In this document: positions 46,537-55,376 of the stretch, one piece after another
Layout of the letters: each line of letters opens with the position of its first letter
How positions within the stretch are numbered: the first letter of the stretch is position 1
Made by a program: the position numbers and the translations under genes
The notes under the pieces: generated by a model
The model's database searches: none
What the model was told of the DNA's origin: nothing
The model's input: the letters and a program-made list of their open reading frames with translations, nothing else
Source: Ramlibacter lithotrophicus
GTDB lineage: Bacteria; Pseudomonadota; Gammaproteobacteria; Burkholderiales; Burkholderiaceae_C
NCBI RefSeq assembly: GCF_012184415.1
Contig: NZ_VTOX01000011.1
Coordinates: 62,001 to 126,000, forward strand
Length of the DNA stretch: 64,000 nt
Reading direction: 5' to 3'

Positions 46537-48081
46537 TCAGATGTAGAACTTGAACGGCAATCGCTTGCTGCCGTCGACCGGAGCGGCCACCAGCACGTCC
46601 CCTATGGCATCTGCAAAGCGGATGGTGACCGGGCTCCGGTCATTGAACAGGCAGGTGTTGAAGTTGATTTTGGTGAGAGCCATCACGTCCGCCATGACCG
46701 TAGAGATGTCATGTTCGCCCCGCCTGATGCTTACGAACAGTGGGTTTGGTGTGTCTGGGCCCATGTAGGTGTCGAGCCGCGGCACATAGCCAGTCGTCCA
46801 GAGATACCCAGACCTTGGCCCCGTGTACATCACCGTGCCGCGCACGACAGGGTAGCCGCCGTTGCGGAATAACTTGAGCTCGTCATACGCGTCGGAAATC
46901 TGAACGCCTACCAAGTTCGTATCTGTGCCGGCGACCGCGGCTTGGAAGCCAGCCCACTCCTCGTCGCTGAACGCCGCCTTTGCATGCACGAAGAGCTCTT
47001 TGGGCGATGCACCATGCCGGGCGCGGTACTCCTCAGCGACCATGCGCACGAGATTCCCGGCCGCGGATTCGTCCAGGTGGAACTGCTTAGTGTCTGGGTT
47101 GTACCAAGGCCCAAGTGCGCCTCTGAAGACGACGCCCTCTCCGTCAGATAGGAACATCTGCGCGGCACAGACTGAGAAGCGCGGGCGCCCGGCTTCCTCA
47201 GCGCGTTTGTAGACTAGGCCGACGTAGCAGACTCCAGGACGCATCCGGGCAATTTGCCAGGGCCGGCCGCCCGCCTTGTAGTACGCACCGGCCCCCAGCT
47301 TCCACGCGATGGTCGCGGGGTCCTCCACGCGGCGGCGAGGCTGTCCGTTGCTTTTCAGGAAGTCATTCGGGGTCAACGTGCTCTCACGAACGAGCTGCGT
47401 CACGACCTGGGAGTCCAGCAGCCGCGCCTTCAACTGTCGTCGGAAGTTGCGCTCGTACTTGTAGACCTCCGCGTCCTCCTCGTCGAATCCGAATAGGTTC
47501 GGCTGCGTGGTCATCTTGTCCGCAGCTTTCTTCGTCAGCTTGACCTCACCTTCGACCCTATCTGCTTTGCCCACCTTCGACTGCGGACGTCCGAGTGTGT
47601 AGACGAAATCTGGCAAGACGACGAACCAGAAAGACGGAGGGTCCTCATCGCGCGCACGGTGCGTCTCGAGCCTTGCGACGAAGATGTCTACCGCGCGCTT
47701 GACGGCCTCATGCCGGTTCCCGATGCGCAGAGCTTCGTGCAGCTCCTGCTCGCTGATGTCGTCGATGACTCTGGCCGGCCGCTTCGGCCAAGCGGAAAAG
47801 AACGCCTCGCTCATACCGGGGAATGGCACATGGTGCGGTTCCACGGGCTTTGAGCCGCGCCGCGGCGGGGGAACGTCGATGAACGTCGAGACTGATTCGG
47901 ACCAGCGGCAGAAGCGCTCCAGTCCGTCTTTGGTTCCGATGTAGCCGTAGCGGATGGGGCGCGGCGTCACCTCGGCGTCCACTGGCCCGTACAGATAGAG
48001 CCCGTCGCGGGTGTATTCGAGTTCCTGCCCAAAGCGGAACTGCAGCCCTGGCTCGGGGACGTAGTCGACAGTGAGATTCAT
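46537..48081 (-). CDS. short prokaryotic Argonaute (MID-PIWI), SPARTA subunit
   Basis: 514 residues, the size of short pAgos. The MID domain lies near residues 130-290 and the PIWI domain after about 295 (IARMRPGVCYVGLVYKR, FVHAKAAFSDEEWAGFQAA, GTVMYTGPRSGYLWTTGYVP, ALTKINFNTCLFNDRSPVTIRFADAIGDVL). The first PIWI aspartate is replaced (VGLVY), so it should not cleave targets. The protein ends in FKFYI, like other Argonautes. It starts in a 4-bp ATGA overlap with the TIR-APAZ gene. In SPARTA it uses a guide to recognise invader nucleic acid and activates the TIR NADase of its partner. Confidence 0.9.
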   Translation of the reverse strand: MNLTVDYVPEPGLQFRFGQELEYTRDGLYLYGPVDAEVTPRPIRYGYIGTKDGLERFCRWSESVSTFIDVPPPRRGSKPVEPHHVPFPGMSEAFFSAWPKRPARVIDDISEQELHEALRIGNRHEAVKRAVDIFVARLETHRARDEDPPSFWFVVLPDFVYTLGRPQSKVGKADRVEGEVKLTKKAADKMTTQPNLFGFDEEDAEVYKYERNFRRQLKARLLDSQVVTQLVRESTLTPNDFLKSNGQPRRRVEDPATIAWKLGAGAYYKAGGRPWQIARMRPGVCYVGLVYKRAEEAGRPRFSVCAAQMFLSDGEGVVFRGALGPWYNPDTKQFHLDESAAGNLVRMVAEEYRARHGASPKELFVHAKAAFSDEEWAGFQAAVAGTDTNLVGVQISDAYDELKLFRNGGYPVVRGTVMYTGPRSGYLWTTGYVPRLDTYMGPDTPNPLFVSIRRGEHDISTVMADVMALTKINFNTCLFNDRSPVTIRFADAIGDVLVAAPVDGSKRLPFKFYI

Positions 48082-49466
48082 GCCTCGCCCTCTTCGTCCT
48101 GCCCCTCGTCGTTCCAGCGGTCCTCATCGCCGACGGCATCTTGGTCGTCGGACTCGTTGTCGGACTCGCTCTCCTCTTGAGCGTCGAACCCGCTGGCGAC
48201 GCGCACCGGCGCCGAAAACTGCATCGGTGGCACGGAGAAGACGAAGTACTGCCCCTCGCCGACAGCCAAGCTGAGCTCTGGCTTTCCGCCGGAGAACCAC
48301 CAGAGATACGCGCAAAGCATGTCTCGCCATTTTGCGTTCCGCCAAGACTTGGTCACCTTGCGACGCAATGAGTGTGCTTGCGCCTTGTCCTCCACCGGGT
48401 CCATGCCGTTGGGCGTAAACACGATGCGCGGGCGCAGGCGAAGGTGCTCGACCGGCCACGTCCGCATCTGGGCCTGCATCCCCAGGTGCCAGTGAATGCC
48501 CTTCGACTGACCAACAATCTGGCGAGAACCCCGGCGATAGCCCCAGTCGAATGAGACCCTCGTAAGGGGGAATGTCTTGATGTCACCCCACCAGCTCACT
48601 CGTCCGTTCGCGCCAGCGTCGCCACGGAGGCGTCTCGCTTGACATGCCGCATCAAAAGCTTGGCTGGCCAAGTCCGAGATGGCGCGCTTCGCCTCGTCTG
48701 GTCTGACGCCTAGCTCCGGCCAACCTAGCGAGATGAACTCCCTCGTCTCGACACCAGGAGCTTCGAAGCTGTAGCTGACCGGCGCCTCAGCACCCCGCAG
48801 GTGAGGAGCGCTGAAGGCGAGTACGCCGCTCCTGAAAGGAACCACCGGCCACTTGTGAGCCGCCCTGCTCTGGAAATCGTCTAGCGGAATGCCACCCGGT
48901 GTGTCGTAGAAGCGGATGTACTTGGGGCTGCTACGTAGCTTCAGCCAGTTGGCCATCAGCGGCTCGGTCTTGGGAACAAGTCGCGTTGAGCCACGTGCAT
49001 GCTCTTCAAGCCAGGTCTGGGTCGGGGCTGCGGCGCCAGTCGTCGGCACCCGCAGCTCCGACAACAGTTCGGAGAGTTCGCCAAGGCCGGCTGCCCAACT
49101 CCGGGTGAAGTCAATATATTGGAAGCTGGCGATGCGGAACGTGGGCTCGTACGGCTCCAGCCGCAGCGGGATGATGAACTGAGCGTCCCCCAGTTGCTTG
49201 GCGAGCAGGGTGGCCATCTCAATCTCCGCCCGTACGCCAGGCTTCTCAAGTCCCGACGGCGTGCATACCAGCAGCATTTTCACTGCTCGCGTGCGCAGCG
49301 CCTGCTCGAGCTCACGCGACCAATCCGCGCCGCCTCGCAAACGGAAGATGTCCGCCCAGACCTCATAGCCTAGGCCGGAGAGTTTTGCGCCCAGCCAGCT
49401 GACGAAGCGGTTGTCCTCTGGCGTCGCGTGTGAAAGGAAAACGCAGTCGCGGGTCGGCTGTGACAT
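48078..49466 (-). CDS. TIR-APAZ protein, NADase subunit of SPARTA
   Basis: 462 residues. Residues 6-150 are a TIR domain (DCVFLSHATPEDNRFVSWLG, YEVWADIFRLRGGADWSREL) with a candidate catalytic Glu at E81 in GVRAEIEM. The rest is the APAZ domain that pairs with short pAgo (WWGDIKTFPLTRVSFDWGYRRGS and RIVFTPNGMDPVEDKAQAHSLRRKVTKSWRNAKWRD are typical; each quoted only in part of the domain). It ends in a very acidic tail. On guide-directed target recognition the complex depletes NAD(P) and stops growth of infected or plasmid-carrying cells. Preceded by an XRE gene 10 bp upstream. Confidence 0.9.
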   Translation of the reverse strand: MSQPTRDCVFLSHATPEDNRFVSWLGAKLSGLGYEVWADIFRLRGGADWSRELEQALRTRAVKMLLVCTPSGLEKPGVRAEIEMATLLAKQLGDAQFIIPLRLEPYEPTFRIASFQYIDFTRSWAAGLGELSELLSELRVPTTGAAAPTQTWLEEHARGSTRLVPKTEPLMANWLKLRSSPKYIRFYDTPGGIPLDDFQSRAAHKWPVVPFRSGVLAFSAPHLRGAEAPVSYSFEAPGVETREFISLGWPELGVRPDEAKRAISDLASQAFDAACQARRLRGDAGANGRVSWWGDIKTFPLTRVSFDWGYRRGSRQIVGQSKGIHWHLGMQAQMRTWPVEHLRLRPRIVFTPNGMDPVEDKAQAHSLRRKVTKSWRNAKWRDMLCAYLWWFSGGKPELSLAVGEGQYFVFSVPPMQFSAPVRVASGFDAQEESESDNESDDQDAVGDEDRWNDEGQDEEGEA

Positions 49467-49476
49467 GCCGTCCTCG

Positions 49477-49935
49477 CTACTTGCCGGCCCCCGCCGCTTC
49501 CACTTGGGCGAGTCTCGCCGCAACCTCCCTCTTGCCCAGGTTGCGCAGGGACGCAATCGCTTCGAGCTGAGCTTGCCGGGGGCGGGTTTGCCCGCTCTCC
49601 CATTTGTAGACAGACAGCGGGCTCACCCCAAGGAGTTTGGCGTAATTGGCAGCAGAGAGGCCCGCCTTCGTGCGTTGCGCTGCAAAGCGGGTTGCACTGA
49701 ACCGCAATTTGCGACTGCCCATCCCCTCTCCCGCAGGCCTGGGTTCGTCGACAACCCGGGAGCTCTTGGGCGCACGGCCAATTTGCTGTTCGAGCTGTTG
49801 GACTCGCTTTTTCAAAGCTGCAATATCTCGACGATAGCTTGTCGTCGCCTTCTTGAGCGAGTCGACCTCGCCGCGCAGGACCTTCCGGGAAATGCGTGCG
49901 ATTTCTGATTTCAGTGCTGAAGCGATGTCGGGCAT
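49477..49935 (-). CDS. XRE-type HTH protein with N-terminal coiled coil
   Basis: 152 residues. Residues 1-55 form a coiled coil (ISRKVLRGEVDSLKKATTS..., RVQQLEQQIG), followed by a linker and a C-terminal Cro/C1 HTH (GLSAANYAKLLGVSPLSVYKWE). The stop is 10 bp before the TIR-APAZ start, so it is first in the SPARTA operon and probably its autoregulator. GAGGAAGAGG precedes the ATG and TAATAT lies just upstream on the minus strand. Confidence 0.8.
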   Translation of the reverse strand: MPDIASALKSEIARISRKVLRGEVDSLKKATTSYRRDIAALKKRVQQLEQQIGRAPKSSRVVDEPRPAGEGMGSRKLRFSATRFAAQRTKAGLSAANYAKLLGVSPLSVYKWESGQTRPRQAQLEAIASLRNLGKREVAARLAQVEAAGAGK

Positions 49936-49946
49936 GCCTCTTCCTC

Positions 49947-49952
49947 ATATTA
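49947..49952 (-). promoter_or_regulatory. candidate -10 element of the XRE-SPARTA operon
   Basis: TAATAT on the minus strand, 12 nt upstream of the XRE start codon, in a local AT-rich patch. No clear -35 match was identified. The remainder of the 240-bp gap (49936-50175) holds GC-rich inverted repeats: GCGCGACC (49972-49979) with GGTCGCGC (50006-50013), and ACCCCC/GGGGGT inside, which could terminate the E2-E1-JAB transcript. Confidence 0.4.
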
Positions 49953-50175
49953 GGTTCACCTCGGGTGGCGCGCGCGACCTGCTCGCAGGGATGCACCCCC
50001 CAGGGGGTCGCGCTTATAGGCCATGAACTGCGGCGGCGCTTGTGAATGGAGGGTTGCGCTTCGTTCGGTGCTCTCCGCCGTCCGGCACGTCGACGTTCGA
50101 AAATCCATTCTCCAGCCTACGCAGCACTGACGCTATAGCGAATCCGCTCCGCTGGCCCGTGCTGAACGCTCAATG

Positions 50176-52410
50176 CTACTGGAACCGCCCGACCTCGCAG
50201 AGGAGCCCAGTCGGCGCCCATACCAGCGACACCACTGGCAGACCCGGCGCAAAGCTGGCCAGCCGCTGCAATGTGTCGAAATCGGTCTGCGAGTGTGGGC
50301 CACCCATCGGGTGGCTGTGCCAAGTGCCGACATAGTGCAAGTAGCCCACTGAGTCGCCGTGGGCTTGGCGTAACGCCGCCCTCAATCCGCGCGTGCCGAG
50401 CACGAACCGCTCCGGGTAGCGTTCGCTGTCTTCGGGAGCAGGGACCAGGTCCGCGATGTAGATGGTTCGAGACAGGACATCAACGTGTCCCAGTAGTGCG
50501 CCCCCGGTCTCTCGCGGGGTCCAGTGCTGCGAGTCGGCGGAGATAGCCGCGGCAACGGTGCCGCTCACCCGCACGGTCCATCCCCCGTCGCCGACGGCCG
50601 CCAAGACGTGCGTGGGAGCAACTGCGTCCGATTGCCACTCCATCCCCAGGTCATCGTCCTGGCCCACGCCGACCAGCAGCCGCGCCTCTTTCGGAAAGCC
50701 TGAAGCAAGCCACTGCTGGACCTGCGTAGCAATGCCAGCACTTCCGCGGGATAAAACGCTGTCCGGCATGCTCAGGGTCAGCGAGCGGCAGTTGTCACCA
50801 ACGAACACCTCCGTTGGCTCGGCAGCGTCGCCGCCGATGGCGCTGCGCAGTTGCACGTTCTGGCGACAAAGTGCATAGAGGTGCGCGTAAAGGTCGTCGA
50901 CACGTGCAGCCCGCTGCGGCGCCTCCAGCAGGACGACAGCCACCCTGCCTCCCCCGATGAGGAAAGCGCGCGCCACGCGAACTTGCTCGCCCAAGTGAGC
51001 CGTCTTGGCGACTGCTGCAGCGACCTTCAAGGAGGCAGTGGTGTCGACAAAGAGCCTGGTTGCAGGCTGCACCACTTCGCTTATCTCCTGGCCGTCAGCG
51101 CCCAAGAGCATGGGCACGATGTCGCGAGCCACGGCACGCGCGCCTTGGTGCCCCAGGCCTGCAAGCGCTTTGCGCGTTTGCTCCGCCTTGTTCCAGCCGG
51201 ATGCGTCGAGCAGGGCGTGGCGGGCCAGGTTGTGGGGCGAGACAGACTCGTCATCGACGAGGGTCTGCGCGCCAAAGCCTGCCCTTCCCAGGTGCAGCGC
51301 CACCTTCGAGCCGACGCTGCCGCAGCCGACGATGGTGACCATCTGCTGGAGGTCGGCGTCAGCATAGCCAGACGTGGCGGCGAGCAGGCGTGGGCTGATG
51401 CGGTGAATTTGGTATGCCGGCTCCACCTTTGCATCGCGCAACTCGGGGCGATGCGGCTGTCTGGCGACCCGCACCAGGTACGGCACGAATTCAACACTGC
51501 GGTGCGACCCAATCAGGTGGACTGGCCGGTGTGCAGCTAGCACCACTCCAAGGCAAAAGTCGCCAGGCCAGGGCCAGTTGCCCGCGCTGGCCGCGAACAT
51601 CATCGAGCGGAAGATGGCGGTGTCAAGGCTGGCACGCAGCGCCTCACCTGAAATGCCCAAGCTCTCGGCGCGCTCCAGGAGGGTAGGCACGTCGACCACG
51701 GTGTCCGCAGCGTATTCGCTGCAAACGCGCGGCTGACCATTCGCCCAAGGAGAGCACGCCAAGAACACGGGAGTTGTCCCGGTCCACGCCTCGGTGGCCT
51801 GCAAGCGCGCCAAGCTGAAGCTGCCCGGCTCCTCGCCGGGCGCGCCAAGGCACAGATGGCGAGATGTCCCCACCTGGAACAGTCTCGAGGGCAGCGCCAG
51901 GATGCTGCCGTCGTGGGGCAGGCTCAGGGCTAGGGCGTCGGCGTCGAATTCGATGCTCGTCTCGGGGCTGCCGCGGCGCGTGGGCTCCCAGCCCTGCTCC
52001 AGGTCCAGCAACTGGCCGGCGGCAGCCTTCTTCAGCCAGTCCAGCAGCTGGTCCAGAATTTTCTCTATCCCGAACCGGTGCATCAGCTCCGTCAGGTCAC
52101 CTTCGAAGATGCATGGAGGCACGAGGCTGCCGCGCCGGTGCGGATTGATGTGGGCGAAGTTCGAGGGGAAGTCCGTTCGCAAGCGCGGCGTGGGAGCGCG
52201 CATGGGAAACTCTGGCGTGAACACCAGATAGACCGTCTCCAGGCGTCGCACGCCGGTTGCGGACACATCGTTCTGCGCGCGGCTGGGCAGGCTCACTTCC
52301 ACGTCGAGGACGGCCATCTGGCGGTCGTCGACCTGATGAACTGCAATTTCGGAGCGCACGGCCTGGTGGCCCGCTAGCTCCCGAAGTGCATCCTCTAGCG
52401 GCGTCGGCAC
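50176..52410 (-). CDS. E2-E1-JAB triple fusion of a bacterial ubiquitin-like conjugation system
   Basis: 744 residues from the GTG at 52410, 5 bp after the MBL stop with GGAG upstream. Residues 1-150 resemble a prokaryotic E2 with catalytic Cys C100 in LVPPCIFEGDLTELMHR. Residues about 350-560 are a ThiF/E1 domain with VGCGSVGSKVALHLGRAGFG (nucleotide loop about 358-366) and a later conserved Cys in VGDNCRSLTLSMPDS. Residues about 620-744 are a JAB/JAMM peptidase: E634, H698-S-H700, S707, D710, all metal and catalytic residues present, with one residue less than the eukaryotic spacing. One polypeptide thus carries activation, transfer and removal of a modifier; no ubiquitin-like protein is visible nearby. 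Confidence 0.85.
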   Translation of the reverse strand: MPTPLEDALRELAGHQAVRSEIAVHQVDDRQMAVLDVEVSLPSRAQNDVSATGVRRLETVYLVFTPEFPMRAPTPRLRTDFPSNFAHINPHRRGSLVPPCIFEGDLTELMHRFGIEKILDQLLDWLKKAAAGQLLDLEQGWEPTRRGSPETSIEFDADALALSLPHDGSILALPSRLFQVGTSRHLCLGAPGEEPGSFSLARLQATEAWTGTTPVFLACSPWANGQPRVCSEYAADTVVDVPTLLERAESLGISGEALRASLDTAIFRSMMFAASAGNWPWPGDFCLGVVLAAHRPVHLIGSHRSVEFVPYLVRVARQPHRPELRDAKVEPAYQIHRISPRLLAATSGYADADLQQMVTIVGCGSVGSKVALHLGRAGFGAQTLVDDESVSPHNLARHALLDASGWNKAEQTRKALAGLGHQGARAVARDIVPMLLGADGQEISEVVQPATRLFVDTTASLKVAAAVAKTAHLGEQVRVARAFLIGGGRVAVVLLEAPQRAARVDDLYAHLYALCRQNVQLRSAIGGDAAEPTEVFVGDNCRSLTLSMPDSVLSRGSAGIATQVQQWLASGFPKEARLLVGVGQDDDLGMEWQSDAVAPTHVLAAVGDGGWTVRVSGTVAAAISADSQHWTPRETGGALLGHVDVLSRTIYIADLVPAPEDSERYPERFVLGTRGLRAALRQAHGDSVGYLHYVGTWHSHPMGGPHSQTDFDTLQRLASFAPGLPVVSLVWAPTGLLCEVGRFQ

Positions 52411-52414
52411 CGCG

Positions 52415-53614
52415 TCACCGGCTCCCGTGCGGCATCGGCGTGGAGGCCGAGGTGATGATGGCGGCGGACTTGCGGCCGGTTTCCTGCTTGGCCGGCAGGG
52501 ACACCCCCTCCGCGGAGACGGTGAGCTCCAGCGGCTCCGGGTTCGCCTCGCTGGGCTGCTCGCCCACGCAGACGAAGCTGCCGCCGGCGTCCTTGACGAT
52601 GGCCTCGTACTCGCGCTTGGCGCCGATGCACGGCGGGTCGCAGTCGTCGTCCTTGATGGGTGCGCAGCTGGCCACAATCATGGCGCCCTTGCGGGTGACC
52701 GACAGCGCCTTGCGGGCGTCCTCGCTCACCTTCGCCTTGCCCTTGGTCTTGGACCAGCTCTCCCAGGAAAGCGTGTGCCACGAGCAATGGTGGGGTGCCA
52801 GCAGCAGGTCGTACTCCAGCACGCCCGTGTCCGACTTGTGGCGTTCCCACTGGCGCTCCCAAATCAGGACTTCGGCGTCACCGCCGCACAGGAACTTGCA
52901 GCCGTCGGGGGTCTTGGCGTCCGCGCCGACCATCATGTTCAAGATGACGCTCGAGTGGTTCTTGCGCAGCTTTTCCTCTTCCTCTTCCGTCTCCTGCTTG
53001 GGCAGCGGGGCGAGCAGCGTGGCGGTGAAGTAGCCCTTCTTGTTCACGCCGTTGATGTGGCTGAACTGCTGGTCGATTTTGACCAGGATGGGCGTCAAGT
53101 CATCGGTCTTGCCGTTCTCGTCCTCGCCCATGACCAGGATGCGGTCGCCATCGCCCACGCCCTCGAACTTCTTGTCCCGGTTCACTTTCACGCGGCGCTT
53201 GGCTTCCGTGTTGAAGGCCTTGGCGTCGTCGCACAGCACGTGGTCCTTGTCCGCCCGGCGGTACACGATGGGGGAAGACCAGATTTCGCGGATGACGATG
53301 CGCTTTTCACCGTCGGGCTTCTTGTCGTCCGGGTAATCGGCCAGGGGGCCGAGCCAGAAGTGGTTCTGCAGGCCCCGGATGTGGTCCGCGTCCGGATGGG
53401 TCATCAGGAACGCGTCGACGTAGGGACGGTTCTTGGAATCGCGGCCCAGGCGGTCGCGTAGGTCTTTTGCAACGTCACGCGTGTCGTCATCCGGGTCATC
53501 GGCTGCGCCGCGGATGTTGATGTCGACGAGCACGGTGGTGCGCGCCTGGTCGGCCAGCCTGAGCAACGTCATGTCGCCACAGCCGACCGGAAAGAAGGTG
53601 ATGGAAGCCGCCAT
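52415..53614 (-). CDS. metallo-beta-lactamase-fold hydrolase (ComEC/Rec2-like subgroup)
   Basis: 399 residues. The MBL motif is THPDADHIRG (H-x-D-x-D-H type), followed by FLCGGDAEVL (metal Asp) and LLLAPHHCSWH. An acidic loop and a 60-residue C-terminal tail are unassigned. The ATG at 53614 has GAGG upstream. It is the first gene of a two-gene unit with the E2-E1-JAB fusion and is divergent from the WYL regulator with an operator-like dyad between. MBL proteins accompany several bacterial E1/E2/JAB operons, where they may be nucleases or phosphodiesterases; the activity here is unknown. Confidence 0.8.
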   Translation of the reverse strand: MAASITFFPVGCGDMTLLRLADQARTTVLVDINIRGAADDPDDDTRDVAKDLRDRLGRDSKNRPYVDAFLMTHPDADHIRGLQNHFWLGPLADYPDDKKPDGEKRIVIREIWSSPIVYRRADKDHVLCDDAKAFNTEAKRRVKVNRDKKFEGVGDGDRILVMGEDENGKTDDLTPILVKIDQQFSHINGVNKKGYFTATLLAPLPKQETEEEEEKLRKNHSSVILNMMVGADAKTPDGCKFLCGGDAEVLIWERQWERHKSDTGVLEYDLLLAPHHCSWHTLSWESWSKTKGKAKVSEDARKALSVTRKGAMIVASCAPIKDDDCDPPCIGAKREYEAIVKDAGGSFVCVGEQPSEANPEPLELTVSAEGVSLPAKQETGRKSAAIITSASTPMPHGSR

Positions 53615-53637
53615 TGTTGAGCCCTCGCTTAGCCGAT

Positions 53638-53653
53638 GTATACTCAAGTATAC
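53638..53653. promoter_or_regulatory. 16-bp inverted repeat, probable WYL-regulator operator
   Basis: GTATACT-CA-AGTATAC, perfect 7-bp arms with a 2-bp spacer, 24 bp before the MBL start and 58 bp before the WYL gene. A further half-site-like TACTCAA follows at about 53666-53672. It is well placed for autoregulation and repression of both divergent operons. Confidence 0.6.
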
Positions 53654-53710
53654 GACAAGCCAGTTTACTCAACTCAGTTTCCCCACCAGCTACTATGACT
53701 GTTTTCCTGT

Positions 53711-54634
53711 ATGGAAACCCACCAAGAGTCTGAGTTTGGCTCCGGACGGCCGGAGCCCAGCAGTTGGAGCCAAGACCGTCGGCTGAAGTTCATCGACTTC
53801 CGGCTGCGCTGGGAAGGGCGAGTAAACCGCTCGAACCTAATGGGCCACTTCGGAATCTCTGCCCCGCAGGCTTCCGCTGACTTCGCCAAGTACACGGACG
53901 CGGCGCCCCAGAACCTGGGCTACGACACCAAGCTCAAGAGCTACGTCCGCGCGGAGACCTTCGCACCGCTGTATCCGCGAAGCCGCTCGCAGCTGTACCT
54001 GAACGAGCTACTGGCATTGAGCACGGGCATCCTGGAAAAGGACTTCAGCTTCATCGGTTGGCATCCGGATGTGGCGACGGCGCCAGTGCCCCAGCGCACC
54101 TTCGACGGCAGCACCCTTGTCACCCTAGTGCAGGCCATCCGCGAAAAGCGCTGTGTCAATGTTGCCTATCAGGGCATGTACCAGCAGGAGCCCTCGGTGC
54201 GCGAGCTTGCCCCGCATGCGCTGGCCTTCGACGGCATGCGTTGGCACACGCGGGCCTATTGCTTCAAACGCGGGCGGCACCAGGACTTCGTGCTTGGCCG
54301 CATCCTGGAGCTCACCTTGGGTGAGTACAAGACCGCGCCCGCACCTGACGAGGAATGGAACCGCACACTGGTTCTGGTTCTCGCCCCGAACCCCGCCCTT
54401 ACGCTGGCGGCCAAACGCGCCATCCGCCTCGAGTACGGAATGCACGACGGATTTTTGCAACTGCCTTGCCGCCAAGCCCTCCTGTATTACGCACTTCGCC
54501 GCCTGCGTCTTGAAGACCCTCGCCATGAGCAGTCATCGGCGCAGCAAATCACGCTGGTCAATCGCGACGAGCTGCAGCCGTATATCAACCAAGTCGACAA
54601 CAAGGCGTCAGATGGGACTCGACCAACTCTTTGA
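53711..54634 (+). CDS. CapW/BrxR-like WYL-domain transcriptional regulator
   Basis: 307 residues. N-terminal winged HTH (WSQDRRLKFIDFRLRWEGRVNR, GISAPQASADFAKY), a WYL domain in the middle (RCVNVAYQGMYQQ, LAPHALAFDGMRWHTRAYC) and a C-terminal WCX part. This arrangement is that of the BrxR/CapW repressors that control BREX, CBASS and other defence loci and respond to infection or DNA damage. It is divergent from the MBL/E2-E1-JAB pair and overlaps the next gene by 23 bp. Confidence 0.85.
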   Translation: METHQESEFGSGRPEPSSWSQDRRLKFIDFRLRWEGRVNRSNLMGHFGISAPQASADFAKYTDAAPQNLGYDTKLKSYVRAETFAPLYPRSRSQLYLNELLALSTGILEKDFSFIGWHPDVATAPVPQRTFDGSTLVTLVQAIREKRCVNVAYQGMYQQEPSVRELAPHALAFDGMRWHTRAYCFKRGRHQDFVLGRILELTLGEYKTAPAPDEEWNRTLVLVLAPNPALTLAAKRAIRLEYGMHDGFLQLPCRQALLYYALRRLRLEDPRHEQSSAQQITLVNRDELQPYINQVDNKASDGTRPTL

Positions 54635-55343
54635 TACGTACAGCCTTCGCGCGCGGCACCTGCCGACCGTGCTCGTCGTGGCGCCGCCGCTGATGGTCGC
54701 GTCGCTGTTGTTTCCGAAGGTCTACGACCGCATGGGCGCGAGCATGACGTCCGTCAGCGTGAGCGTGAGCCTGAGCCTGGTCTTCCTCTTCTTCATTGCC
54801 CACGTGCTTCGCCAGCGCGGTCGCGCGGTGGAAAAGAAGATGACCGCCGAGGCCGGCGGCATGCCCACCACGTGCTGGTTGCGGCACAAGGACACCAACC
54901 TGGACCCTGTGACCAAGGCGCGCTATCACGGCTACCTGGGCAAGAACGTGCCGGGGCTGAACGTGCCTTCCCAGAGCCAGGAGCAGCAGCGGCCCGAAAT
55001 GGCAGACGACACCTACCGCTCCGCAGTGAAGTGGCTGCTGGAAAAGACGCGCGATACCGCCAAGTACCCCCTGGTGCTCAAGGAAAACGCGGAGTACGGC
55101 TTTCGCCGCAACATGTTCGGCGGCAAGTGGCTGGCCATCACGTTGTGCGTCCTGCCCCTTGCCGCCGCCTATGCGTGGGATGCGTACAAGGGCGTCGGGC
55201 CCCAGTTCGACAACGACCATGTGGCCGCCATCGCCATCGCGGTCGTAGCGGTCTTGGCTTGGCTCTTCTTCGTCACGAAGGAGTGGGTCAGGGATGCGTC
55301 CCACGCGTACGCGCGTGCATTGCTCGCCACATGTGAGGCCTGA
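54612..55343 (+). CDS. four-TM membrane protein of unknown function
   Basis: 243 residues. Two helices near the N-terminus (about 17-34 and 45-66), a soluble middle of about 105 residues, and two helices near the C-terminus (about 172-190 and 202-220). No family is recognised with confidence. It overlaps the WYL gene and is followed by the Zn-phospholipase-like gene 33 bp later. In a defence context it could be a membrane effector or an anchor for the soluble proteins of the operon. Confidence 0.7.
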   Translation: MGLDQLFDTYSLRARHLPTVLVVAPPLMVASLLFPKVYDRMGASMTSVSVSVSLSLVFLFFIAHVLRQRGRAVEKKMTAEAGGMPTTCWLRHKDTNLDPVTKARYHGYLGKNVPGLNVPSQSQEQQRPEMADDTYRSAVKWLLEKTRDTAKYPLVLKENAEYGFRRNMFGGKWLAITLCVLPLAAAYAWDAYKGVGPQFDNDHVAAIAIAVVAVLAWLFFVTKEWVRDASHAYARALLATCEA

Positions 55344-55376
55344 CCGCAAAGAAACACACACAACAGGGAGCAGTAC

